A DNA stretch of 64,000 nucleotides from positions 1 to 64,000 of the forward strand of contig NZ_PTIX01000023.1 of NCBI RefSeq assembly GCF_002934265.1. Direction: 5' to 3'. The stretch is from Actinokineospora auranticolor (lineage in GTDB: Bacteria > Actinomycetota > Actinomycetes > Mycobacteriales > Pseudonocardiaceae). Shown piece by piece: positions 1 through 7,580 of the stretch; the stretch's first letter is position 1; every line of letters begins with the position of its first letter. The notes under the pieces were generated by a model, which was not told the DNA's origin, ran no database searches, and saw nothing but the letters and a program-made list of their open reading frames with translations. The translations under genes were made by a program, and so were the position numbers.

Positions 1-91
1 AACGCCTGCCACTGCTCGTCAGTCAGCTCATGCCTGCGCACCACGACACAAGATCAAACCACGTCCGGCCCACCCGCTTTGAGGACGGGCC
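1..91 (-). mobile_element. IS5-family insertion sequence, 5' end only (runs off window)
   Basis: On the minus strand a GTG near position 44 opens a frame reading VVRRHELTDEQWQA, the typical N-terminus of an IS5-family DDE transposase; the rest lies beyond the left edge. The DNA outside the start (about 45-91) would be the terminal non-coding end. It meets the flanking gene at a CTAG tetranucleotide (92-95), the same target as at the complete element near 34131. The exact terminal inverted repeat cannot be confirmed because the other end is missing. Confidence 0.6.
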
Positions 92-471
92 CTAGGGCGG
101 AACGGGCCCGGCTGGGTGCGGGCGACGAGGTCGAGCATCTCGGGGACGTCGGCGGCGGTGAGCCGCAGCGCCTCGGGGTCGGGGGCGGGGGTGACGCCGT
201 CGTCGACCATCTGGACGCCGTCGATCAGCTCGGCGGCGGGCCAGCCCGGGGGCGCCTGCGTCGCGCCGGGCACGACGATCCCGCTGCCCGGCGTCGCCAT
301 GGCCGCGAGGTCGGCCCACTCCCGGGCGGAACCGGTCGGCACGGCGTGGAACGGGGACACGTCGTCCGGGTAGCCCGCCGCGTCGCCGTACCGCCGCGCG
401 ATCGACTGGTGCGGACCGGTCAGCGCCGCCCAGGCCGGGTTGTCCAGGAGTTCCTCGCCCACGTGTGCCAC
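92..471 (-). pseudogene. GNAT N-acetyltransferase, 3'-truncated by an IS insertion
   Basis: The product begins VAHVGEELLDNPAWAALTGP and continues through YPDDVSPFHAVP to PEMLDLVARTQPGPF, which I recognise as the N-terminal half of an actinobacterial GNAT-family acetyltransferase. The acetyl-CoA-binding C-terminal domain is absent: homology stops at PFRPR, exactly where IS-type sequence begins at the CTAG. The GTG at 471 was chosen over upstream in-frame starts because family similarity begins there and a GAGGGG lies just before it. The gene faces away from the flavin monooxygenase pair. Loss of the catalytic half makes activity very unlikely. Confidence 0.6.
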
Positions 472-618
472 CAATCCCCTCGGTTCACGGGCGAACGCGC
501 CCGCGGGTGCAAGCAAACCCCGTTCGTCGATATTCCCTCCACATGGCACGTCCCACATCCTGGGTGGGCCTCGGGGGCCTGGTTAGTGTCGAAAGCAAGA
601 GCGGCTCTGGGAGGCCTT

Positions 619-1605
619 GTGGCTCTGCATCTGGCTTTGGAAACCGACGGGGCGGGCGCGCACCCGGCAGCGTGGCGGTTCGGCGATCCCGCGAACCACC
701 TGCGGCCCGCCGCGATCCGGGACGTGGTGCTGGCGGCGGAATCCGCCGGGTTCGCGCTGGCGACGTTCGCCGATTCACCGGTACCGCGGGCGGGTGCGGT
801 GGGGCGGCTGGAGTCGGTCGGGCGCGCGGCGTTCGTGTCGACCCGCACCACGGCGATCGGGTTGGCGCCCGCGGTGCCGACGGCCACGGTCGAGCCGTTC
901 CACCTCGCCGCGCAGATCGCGAGCCTGGACCACGCGACGCGCGGTCGGGCGGCGTGGGTGGTCACGGGGACGTCCCCGGCCGCGCTGGCGACCGTGGGGC
1001 TGGAGGAGGGGCCCGCTTCCGAAGTGGTCGCGGCGGTGCGCGCGTTGTGGGACTCGTGGGAGGACGACGCGGTCATCAAGGATGTCGCTTCTGGGCGCTA
1101 CCTTGATGCCGACAAGGTGCACCACGTGGATTTCGAAGGGTCGTCGTTCACCGTCAAGGGGCCGCTGATCACGCCACGTCCGCCGCAGGGACAGCCGGTG
1201 GTGATCGCGGACGCGGGCCTGGCACTGGACGCGGACATCGCGTTGATCCCGGCGGACGAGGTCGGCCGCGCACGGCCCGATTCGCTGGTGTTCGCGGAAT
1301 TGGAGGTCGTGCTCGACACCGACGTCCCGGCGGAGTCCCGGTTGGCGGCGTTGGACGCCGCGGCCGAGTGGGGGTCTTCGCGGACGCGGTACGTGGGGTC
1401 GGCCGTCGGGTTGGTGGAGTTGCTGGGTGAGCTGTCGTCGTCGGTCGACGGGGTTCTGCTGCACCCGGCGGCGCTGGCGGTCGACCTGCCGGTGCTGACC
1501 AGGCACGTGCTGCCCGCGCTCGACCTGGCGCCGCGTCGGCCGACGCTGCGCGAAACCCTGGGGCTGCCCAAGCCCGTCAACCGATTCGCGAGGGCCGGGC
1601 TGTGA
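619..1605 (+). CDS. luciferase-like (LLM class) flavin-dependent monooxygenase
   Basis: A protein of about 328 aa opening VALHLALETDGAGAHPAAWR, with a (beta/alpha)8 bacterial-luciferase pattern: an early LHLA strand, FALATFADSP, then VEPFHLAAQIASLDHATRGRAAW, which is the conserved segment of the nitrilotriacetate/SnaA monooxygenase branch. Such enzymes use FMNH2 from a separate reductase plus O2. The GTG at 619 follows GGGAGG with a 4-nt gap; a GTG at 586 is a weaker alternative. Its stop overlaps the next gene by GTGA, so the two are translationally coupled and may act on one substrate. The substrate cannot be read from sequence; oxidation of a sulfur or amine compound is a guess. Confidence 0.75.
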   Translation: MALHLALETDGAGAHPAAWRFGDPANHLRPAAIRDVVLAAESAGFALATFADSPVPRAGAVGRLESVGRAAFVSTRTTAIGLAPAVPTATVEPFHLAAQIASLDHATRGRAAWVVTGTSPAALATVGLEEGPASEVVAAVRALWDSWEDDAVIKDVASGRYLDADKVHHVDFEGSSFTVKGPLITPRPPQGQPVVIADAGLALDADIALIPADEVGRARPDSLVFAELEVVLDTDVPAESRLAALDAAAEWGSSRTRYVGSAVGLVELLGELSSSVDGVLLHPAALAVDLPVLTRHVLPALDLAPRRPTLRETLGLPKPVNRFARAGL

Positions 1606-2876
1606 GCGACGCGCAACTGCACCTCGGGCTGTTCTACACCGGGGTCGGCGGGCAGTACCTGTGGCAGGAAGCGGGCGACTTCGACCACACCACGATCGAC
1701 GCCTACCTGTCCGTGGCCAAGACCTTGGAGCGCGGCCTGTTCGACGCGTTCTTCCTCGGCGAGGGCCTGCGGGTGCGGGAGAACCGCGGCCGGATCCTCG
1801 AAACCGACGTCGCGGGACGCCCGGACGCCATCACCCAGCTCGCGGCGCTGGCGGGGGCGACCGAGCACATCGGGTTGGTGGCGACGCAGAACGCCACGTA
1901 CAACTTCCCGGCCGACCTCGCCCGCCGACTGGCCACTTTGGACGTGCTATCCGGCGGCCGAGCCGGGTGGAACGTGGTGACGACCGACAACGCCTGGACG
2001 GGCGCGAACTTCCGCCGCGGCGGGTGGCTGCCGCACGAGCGCCGGTACGAGCGGGCGGAGCAGTTCGTGTCCGCCGCCAAGGAGATCTGGGCGGCGGAGC
2101 GGACGGTCGAGCGGCACACGGACCTCGTCGAGTTGAGCGTCACGCCGACCGTGCCGCGGACCAGACCGGTGGTGTTGCAGGCAGGCGACTCCCCCGGCGG
2201 CCGAGACCTGGCGGCCCGGCACGCGGACGCGGTGTTCTCCGGCAACACCGAATACCCGAAAGCGCTTGCGTACGCGACGGACCTGCGATCCCGCCTGGCC
2301 GGGTACGGCCGCTCCCCAGACTCCCTGCGCATCCTGCCGGGCGCCTCGGTGGTGCTCGGCGCGACGGACGCCGAGGCCCAAGAACGCGCCGAGTGGCTGC
2401 GGCGGGAGTTGCTGACGCCGCGGCGGGCGATCGGGTTCCTGGAGCAGTACTGGGACAAGGACCTGTCGGCGTACGACCCGGACGGGCCGCTACCGGACGT
2501 CGAACCGTCGTCAGCGGAACTCGACCCGTCCCGAGGCACCCTGACCATCTCCGACCGCACGGGAAAGCTGGACCGCATCCGCCAGTGGCGCGAACTGGCA
2601 GCGGAGAAGAACCTGTCGATCCGCGAACTGGTCCTCCAGGTCCAACCCACCCGCCACGACTTCATCGGCACCCCCTCCCGCATCGCCGACGAGTGGGCCC
2701 ACTACGTCCGAACCCGCGCCGTGGACGGCTTCATCCTGGGCGCGGACCGCCTGCCGACCGGGGTGGAGGAGATCGTCGACCGGCTGATCCCGGAACTCCA
2801 GGAACGCGGGGTCTACCGGACCTCGTACACGGGCTCGACCCTCCGCGAACACCTCGACCTGCCCACGGTCGACTGA
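1602..2876 (+). CDS. NtaA/SnaA/DszA-family FMN-dependent monooxygenase
   Basis: A 424-aa protein of the NtaA/DmoA/DszA subfamily of luciferase-like monooxygenases. Diagnostic stretches are LHLGLFYTGVGGQYLW at the N-terminus, IGLVATQNATYNFPADLARR and DVLSGGRAGWNVVTTDN (FMN and phosphate binding), and PVVLQAGDSPGGRDLAARHA. Length is normal for the family. Relatives hydroxylate or cleave C-N and C-S bonds in compounds such as nitrilotriacetate and dibenzothiophene sulfone, using FMNH2 from a partner reductase. The GTG start overlaps the preceding monooxygenase stop by 4 nt, so the pair is an operon. No reductase gene is adjacent; the nearest FMN reductase in the window is at 50555. Confidence 0.85.
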   Translation: MSDAQLHLGLFYTGVGGQYLWQEAGDFDHTTIDAYLSVAKTLERGLFDAFFLGEGLRVRENRGRILETDVAGRPDAITQLAALAGATEHIGLVATQNATYNFPADLARRLATLDVLSGGRAGWNVVTTDNAWTGANFRRGGWLPHERRYERAEQFVSAAKEIWAAERTVERHTDLVELSVTPTVPRTRPVVLQAGDSPGGRDLAARHADAVFSGNTEYPKALAYATDLRSRLAGYGRSPDSLRILPGASVVLGATDAEAQERAEWLRRELLTPRRAIGFLEQYWDKDLSAYDPDGPLPDVEPSSAELDPSRGTLTISDRTGKLDRIRQWRELAAEKNLSIRELVLQVQPTRHDFIGTPSRIADEWAHYVRTRAVDGFILGADRLPTGVEEIVDRLIPELQERGVYRTSYTGSTLREHLDLPTVD

Positions 2877-3010
2877 CACCCACACCCGGCCCGCGCGGTC
2901 TGCGGCCCAGGCTTCCCAACCCCCTGCGCCCGCGAGGGATCCCCCGCGATGGGGAACCCCTGTCTTCGATTCTCCCGGGGTTGGCAAAGCGGCGGAAGCG
3001 TTGACACCGG

Positions 3011-3055
3011 CCTGTGGACAACTTCGGCGCATGTGCATGGGTGGTTGTCCACAGG
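3011..3055. repeat. inverted repeat made of two DnaA-box-like sequences
   Basis: CCTGTGGACAAC (3011-3022) and GTTGTCCACAGG (3044-3055) are perfect 12-bp inverted copies separated by 21 nt. Each contains TTGTCCACA, the preferred high-GC actinobacterial DnaA box. The arms could also form a hairpin after the monooxygenase operon, but no U-tract follows. The site lies in the 299-bp gap between the monooxygenase pair and the ATPase gene. Confidence 0.55.
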
Positions 3056-3163
3056 CTTGATCGTCTTCGCCGCGACTTGTCGGTGACCGCCAGTAAAGTG
3101 GATACCGGGGGCCGGAGGCGTGCCCCAGGTTTATCCGGGCCGGACATCCGGGCCGGTGGGCGA

Positions 3164-3175
3164 TAGTGTCGGGGC
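3164..3175 (+). promoter_or_regulatory. -10-like element of a probable leaderless promoter for the ATPase gene
   Basis: TAGTGT (3164-3169) fits the actinobacterial -10 pattern TANNNT and ends 6 nt before the ATG at 3176. There is no Shine-Dalgarno sequence between them, so transcription probably starts at or next to the start codon. No convincing -35 is visible, which is common for such promoters. This is inferred from spacing alone. Confidence 0.4.
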
Positions 3176-4525
3176 ATGTACGTGTCGCGCGTCCGGCTGG
3201 TCAACGTGCGGGGGTTCCACGGCGGGCGCGCGGTCGAGCTCGACCTGCGGCGGCCCGACAGCACCTATGCCGGGTGGACGGTCCTCGCGGGCCGCAACGG
3301 TTCGGGGAAGACGTCGTTGTTGCGCGGGATCGCGCTGGCCATCGGGGGGCCCGCGGCGGCGCGGACGTTGGTCGCCGACTTCGACAACTGGATCTCGGTG
3401 GGGCAGCAGGGGGCCACGGCGGCCGTGCAGCTGACCTTCGACCTCAACTTCGAGCGCTTCAAGAAGGGCCGCCCGCCGGAGCGGCCCTTCTGGGCGGGTC
3501 TGCGTTGGGCGGCCCCCGACGCCGAGGACACGGCGCACGCGCGGCGGCCGGTGCAGCCTTCGCTCGAGGAGCACAGTGAGGACGGGCGGGCCAAGACCGC
3601 GCCCCGCAACGGGCCGTGGCACGACAACCCGTCCGGGTGGTTCTGCGCCGCGTACGGGCCCTTCCGCCGGTTGATCGGCGGCACCGGTGACGTGCAGCGG
3701 TTGATGCTCGGCGCGGGCAGCGTCGCGCGGATGGCGAGCCTGTTCCACGAGGACGCCTCCCTCGCCGAGGGCGTCGCGTGGCTCATCGAGCAGCACCTGC
3801 GGGCCCTGGAGCGCCGCGAGGGCGCGCGCTACCTCAAGGAGACCGCGCTCAAGATCCTCGGCGACGGGCTGCTGCCCGACGACTACCGCATCAACGAGGT
3901 CGACTCCGAGGGCCTGTGGGTCTCCTCCGACGGCGGCCACCGGTTCCCGCTGCGGGAGATGAGCGACGGCTACCGCACGGTCGTCGCCCTGGTGGTCGAC
4001 CTGCTCAAGCAGCTCTACGAGAGCTACGGCGACCTGCACCTCGACGGCACCGTCGTCGGCGTCCCCGGGGTCGTCATCATCGACGAGATCGACGCGCACC
4101 TGCACGTCTCGTGGCAGAAGCGGATCGGGGAGTGGCTCAAGCAGCACTTCCCCCAGATCCAGTTCATCGTGACCACGCACAGCCCGTACATCTGCCAGTC
4201 CGCCGACCCCGCCGGCCTGATCCGCCTCCCCGGCCCCGACGAGGACACCAGCCCGCAGACCGTCGACGGCGACCTGTGGGAGCGCATCGTCTACGGCACC
4301 GGCGACGACGCGGTGCTGTCGGACCTGTTCGGCCTCGACACCGCCTACTCGCACCGCGCCATCCGGTTGCGCCACCGCCTGGTCGAGTTGGAGATCAAGG
4401 TCCTGGACGGCACCGCGGACGAGCGGGAACGCGCCGACTACCACGAGCTGAAGCAGACCCTCACCAGCTCGCCGTCCGCCCGGGTCACCGAGGTGGCCGC
4501 CCGGCTGATCGCCGACGAGCGGTGA
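3176..4525 (+). CDS. AAA/ABC-type ATPase of a Septu-like (PtuA-like) defence pair
   Basis: A 449-aa protein with SMC/ABC-type ATPase motifs in order: N-terminal strand YVSRVRLVNVRGF, Walker A GRNGSGKT (39-46), an insert of about 60 residues (roughly 95-155), ABC-signature-like EMSDGYRT (261-268), Walker B VVIIDEIDAHLH (299-310) and switch/H-loop TTHSPYI (333-339). This is the AAA_15/AAA_21 layout of PtuA and other defence or OLD-like ATPases. The stop overlaps the HNH gene by GTGA, so the two subunits are co-translated. In Septu the ATPase is thought to sense infection and control the nuclease. Here the role is inferred from architecture and pairing; a general DNA-repair ATPase is possible. 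Confidence 0.75.
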   Translation: MYVSRVRLVNVRGFHGGRAVELDLRRPDSTYAGWTVLAGRNGSGKTSLLRGIALAIGGPAAARTLVADFDNWISVGQQGATAAVQLTFDLNFERFKKGRPPERPFWAGLRWAAPDAEDTAHARRPVQPSLEEHSEDGRAKTAPRNGPWHDNPSGWFCAAYGPFRRLIGGTGDVQRLMLGAGSVARMASLFHEDASLAEGVAWLIEQHLRALERREGARYLKETALKILGDGLLPDDYRINEVDSEGLWVSSDGGHRFPLREMSDGYRTVVALVVDLLKQLYESYGDLHLDGTVVGVPGVVIIDEIDAHLHVSWQKRIGEWLKQHFPQIQFIVTTHSPYICQSADPAGLIRLPGPDEDTSPQTVDGDLWERIVYGTGDDAVLSDLFGLDTAYSHRAIRLRHRLVELEIKVLDGTADERERADYHELKQTLTSSPSARVTEVAARLIADER

Positions 4526-5259
4526 TCAAGCTCGTCCGCCCGCCGCTCACCCCCGACCTGGTGGACTCGCTGCAACGCGCCACCGACGGCATCCGCGCGG
4601 CGCGGCGCAAGGAGCAGGTCGCGAAGGCCCGCGCCCTCTGGCGCTCCCGACCGGCGGTCCGCCAGGCCGTCGGCGCCACGCTGCGCGGGTTCGCCCCCGG
4701 TCGCGAGCGCTGCATGTACTGCGGCGACAACCAGGGCACCGACATCGACCACTTCTCCCCCGTGGCCCTGACCCCGCTGCTGACCTTCGCCTGGCGCAAC
4801 CACCTGCTGGCCTGCTCGGCCTGCAACAGCCACCACAAGCGTGACCGCTTCCCCCTCGACGACCGCGGCAAGCCGCTGCTGCTGGACCCCACCGTCGACG
4901 ACCCCTTCGACCACCTGGCCCTGTCCCTCACCCTGGGCCGCTACCACCCGCTGACCGACCGCGGCGCGGGCACGATCGACATCTGCGGCCTCAACCGCGA
5001 CATCCTGACCAGGGGACGGCAGAACGCCAGGTCGACCCTGGTGTTCCTGTTCGAGCGCTGGGCCGTCGCGCACCGGACCGACGACCGCGCCACCGCGGAC
5101 CGGGTCATCGACACCGTGCGGGAACAGCCCTTCGCCGACGTCGTCCAGGCGATGCTCCGCTACAGCACCCGCCCCGGTGCGGCGGACGTCTTCTCGGAGC
5201 AGCCGGAGGTCCTCGACGTCTTGCGGCACCCGGACCTCCGGGCCCGGCTCGCTCTCTAG
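4522..5259 (+). CDS. HNH endonuclease, PtuB-like partner of the upstream ATPase
   Basis: A 245-aa protein whose middle holds a zinc-bound HNH fold: C64-x2-C67 (CMYCGDN), the catalytic DIDH at 74-77, N93 in FAWRNHLLACSACN, and C98/C101 followed by NSHHKRDRFPL. This spacing matches the HNH family (TIGR02646-like) used as PtuB in Septu and as effector in some retrons. A basic N-terminus (LVRPPLT, IRAARRKEQVAKARALW) precedes it and a helical C-terminus follows. The GTG at 4522 was chosen because it forms a GTGA overlap with the ATPase stop. No reverse transcriptase or ncRNA-like structure was noticed nearby, which favours Septu-type over retron. Confidence 0.78.
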   Translation: MIKLVRPPLTPDLVDSLQRATDGIRAARRKEQVAKARALWRSRPAVRQAVGATLRGFAPGRERCMYCGDNQGTDIDHFSPVALTPLLTFAWRNHLLACSACNSHHKRDRFPLDDRGKPLLLDPTVDDPFDHLALSLTLGRYHPLTDRGAGTIDICGLNRDILTRGRQNARSTLVFLFERWAVAHRTDDRATADRVIDTVREQPFADVVQAMLRYSTRPGAADVFSEQPEVLDVLRHPDLRARLAL

Positions 5260-5361
5260 CCCCCACCGCACGGCAGGCACGTGCGCGGCGAGCCCTCGGC
5301 GAGACGAGTTGAGCCGCCGGAGCCGGGGCCTCGGCGGCCTGGCCGCAACGGTGCTTCCGCG

Positions 5362-6027
5362 CTAGTGCTTGCGGACCAGCGTCACGCCGTCGCGCAGCGG
5401 CAGCAGCACGGCGGAGACGCGGTCGTCGGCCACGATCATGTCGTTGACCGCCCGGATGGCGAGCGTCTGCTCGTCCTGGGCCGCCGGGTCGATGATCCGG
5501 CCCTCTTGCAGCATGTTGTCCAGCACGATCAGGCCGCCGGGGCGCAGTCGCACCAGGATTTCCTCGTAGTAGTCGGCGTAGCCGGTCTTGTCCGCGTCGA
5601 TGAACGCGAAGTCGATGACCGGGTCCAGGGGCAGGGACCGCAGGGTCTCCACCGCCGGTGCCAGGCGCAGGTCGATCCGGTCGGTCACGCCCGCGCGGGC
5701 CCAGTACTTGCGGGCCACCGCCGTCCACTCCTCGCTGACGTCGCAGGCCAGCAGCGTGCCGCCCTCGGCCAGGCCGCGCGCGATGCAGATCGACGAGTAG
5801 CCGGTGAACACGCCGATCTCGACCGCGAACCGGGCGCCGGTGAGCCGGGCCAGCATCGTCAGGAACTCGCCCTGTTCGTGGGAGATCTGCATGGAGATCA
5901 CGTCGCCGTGGTCGGCGGCGGTCTCCGCGGCCAAGTCGCGGAGGAGGTCGTCGCCGGGGCTCGAGTGGGCGAGCACGTAGTCGTTGATGGCCGGGTCGAC
6001 TATGTCGATGCGGTGGTCCATGTCCAT
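5362..6027 (-). CDS. SAM-dependent O-methyltransferase (class I, CCoAOMT-like)
   Basis: About 221 aa. The N-terminus DHRIDIVDPAINDYVLAHS leads into the SAM-binding motif AVEIGVFTGYSSICIARGL, then an acidic strand LLACDVSEEW, the motif FIDADKTGYADYYEE (metal-binding Asp and Lys) and GGLIVLDNML. This is the bacterial caffeoyl-CoA/catechol O-methyltransferase family (family 3, metal dependent). Three in-frame ATGs lie at 6036, 6027 and 6021, and none has a strong Shine-Dalgarno; 6027 is a compromise. It faces the HNH gene (convergent, 102-bp gap) and sits just downstream of the asparaginase gene. Substrate unknown. Confidence 0.85.
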   Translation of the reverse strand: MDMDHRIDIVDPAINDYVLAHSSPGDDLLRDLAAETAADHGDVISMQISHEQGEFLTMLARLTGARFAVEIGVFTGYSSICIARGLAEGGTLLACDVSEEWTAVARKYWARAGVTDRIDLRLAPAVETLRSLPLDPVIDFAFIDADKTGYADYYEEILVRLRPGGLIVLDNMLQEGRIIDPAAQDEQTLAIRAVNDMIVADDRVSAVLLPLRDGVTLVRKH

Positions 6028-6061
6028 GCCGCACATCCAACCGTCAAGAGCGGTCGCCGGA

Positions 6062-7042
6062 CTACCGGTAGTGCTCGAACGCGGCGACGATCCGCTCGCG
6101 TTCGGCGCCGTCGGCGAGCAACAAGAGCAACAGGACCCTTGCCTTGGCCGGGTCCAGGAAGCCCGCGTGCACGAGACCGCGGTCGAGCAGGTCGCGCTCG
6201 GAGCCCGGGTAGCCGTAGGTCTGCCGCAGCACCGACCCGGACCCGGTCCGCGAGGACAGCACCACCGGCACGTGCGCGGCGAACTCCGCGACCGCGGGCA
6301 CCATCGCGGCGGGCACGTGGCCCGCACCCAGCCCGGCGATCACGATCCCGTCGCACACCCCGCCCGCGTGCCGCAGCAGTTCGCCGTCGTCCCCGAGCGC
6401 CACGGTGATCAGCCCGACCCGGAGGTTCTCGACGGCGGGCGACGCGGGCAGCGTCAACGGCACCCGCGGCACACCGCGCAGCCGGGGCTCCCCCTCGACC
6501 AGCAGACCCATCGGCCCGAAGCCGGGCGAGCCGAACGCGGCCGTGCTGCTGGTGTGGCCCTTGCGGACGAACCGGGCGCCGTGCACCTCGTCCGACATCA
6601 CGACCAGCGCCCCCAGCCCGCGCGCGGCGGGCGCGGCGGCGACCCGGATGGCCGCGTACAGGTTGGCCGGGCCGTCGGCGCCCGCCGAGGTGGGGGCGCG
6701 CATGGCGCCGGTGACCACCACCGGCACCTCGGTGTCGACGGTGAGGTCGAGGAAGAGCGCGGTCTCCTCGATCGTGTCGGTGCCGTGGGTGACGACGACC
6801 CCGGCGGCGCCCGCGTCGATCTCGGCGCGCACCGCCCCGGCCAGCGCGACCAGGTCGCCGAAGCCGATCGAGGGGCTGGGCAGCGACCGCAGCCCGCAGG
6901 TGGTGATCTCCAGGTCGAGCTCGGCCAGGCCGGGCACGGCCGCGATGAGCTCGGCGGCGTCGAAGGCGGGCACCACACCGCCCGCCGCGCTCGGCGCCAT
7001 GGCGATCGTGCCGCCCATGCCGATGACCGCGATCCTGGTCAC
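6062..7042 (-). CDS. type I/II L-asparaginase family protein
   Basis: A 326-aa protein, normal for bacterial asparaginases, with both threonine motifs: VIGMGGTIAM near the N-terminus (first catalytic Thr) and VVTHGTDTIEETALFLD (second Thr with the Asp/Lys triad region). GAMRAPTSAGADGPANLYAA is the usual conserved loop. It hydrolyses asparagine to aspartate and ammonia. No signal peptide is visible, suggesting a cytoplasmic enzyme. The GTG at 7042 is preceded by a strong GGAGGG Shine-Dalgarno. It could supply aspartate for pyrimidine synthesis, but nothing in the sequence shows such a link. Confidence 0.9.
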   Translation of the reverse strand: MTRIAVIGMGGTIAMAPSAAGGVVPAFDAAELIAAVPGLAELDLEITTCGLRSLPSPSIGFGDLVALAGAVRAEIDAGAAGVVVTHGTDTIEETALFLDLTVDTEVPVVVTGAMRAPTSAGADGPANLYAAIRVAAAPAARGLGALVVMSDEVHGARFVRKGHTSSTAAFGSPGFGPMGLLVEGEPRLRGVPRVPLTLPASPAVENLRVGLITVALGDDGELLRHAGGVCDGIVIAGLGAGHVPAAMVPAVAEFAAHVPVVLSSRTGSGSVLRQTYGYPGSERDLLDRGLVHAGFLDPAKARVLLLLLLADGAERERIVAAFEHYR

Positions 7043-7070
7043 ACGTCCCTCCGCAACTCCCGGCCGCGGG

Positions 7071-7580
7071 TCAGGCGCGGGCGGGCTTGTCGAGCAGGTC
7101 CAGCAGGGGTTCCCACGGCGCCGACGGGTCCGCGTCGGCGATCCGGCAACCCGCGCCGCGCAGAGTGTCCAGGTGCGCGGTGAACATCGGGTGCGCCCGC
7201 TGCGCGTCACTCGCCTGCGGCCGGATCACGACCGGGACGCCGGGGAGGCCCACGGCCTCGCCCAGCGCGGTCAGTGCCTGGTTGTCCGCGATGCCCAGGG
7301 CCAGTTTGGCCAGCGAGTTCGTCGTGGCGGGGACGAACAAGAACGCGTCCGGCACCGGGTACGGCTTGGGTTCGCCCGGTAACCGGGGCTCGCTGCGCAC
7401 CGGGAGGTCCGTCAGCGCCTGCAACCGCTCGGTCTCCCCGACCGCCGCCATCCAGCGCCCGGCGGTCGGGGTGAACGTGATCGCGAGCCGCCAGCCGCGC
7501 GCGGCCGCCGGTTCGGCGAGTTCGGCGCGCAGCCGCCGGTCCACACCCGCCGCCGCGGCGGACACCAGGCCGAGGATCAC
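7071..7580 (-). CDS. flavoprotein-fold small protein (Dfp/HFCD-like)
   Basis: A 169-aa protein opening [14 protein letters not shown], with the Flavoprotein-family features FLFVPATTNSLAKLALGIADNQALTALGEA and PVVIRPQASDAQRAHPMF. These recall the FMN-binding decarboxylase fold of CoaC/Dfp. It is much shorter than CoaBC, which is present separately at 14693, so it is not pantothenate-pathway CoaC; its reaction is unknown. It overlaps the rsmB stop by GTGA and is therefore the last gene of the def-fmt-rsmB operon. The asparaginase gene follows 28 bp downstream. Confidence 0.7.
   Translation of the reverse strand: MILGLVSAAAAGVDRRLRAELAEPAAARGWRLAITFTPTAGRWMAAVGETERLQALTDLPVRSEPRLPGEPKPYPVPDAFLFVPATTNSLAKLALGIADNQALTALGEAVGLPGVPVVIRPQASDAQRAHPMFTAHLDTLRGAGCRIADADPSAPWEPLLDLLDKPARA

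Noticed and set aside
79-618. N-terminal extension of the first monooxygenase (frame open from 79)
   Set aside because: The added region is antisense to the acetyltransferase fragment, and homology starts only at about 619, where a Shine-Dalgarno is present.
3176-5259. Retron with AAA-HNH effector
   Set aside because: No reverse transcriptase gene and no msr/msd-like structure was seen on either side.
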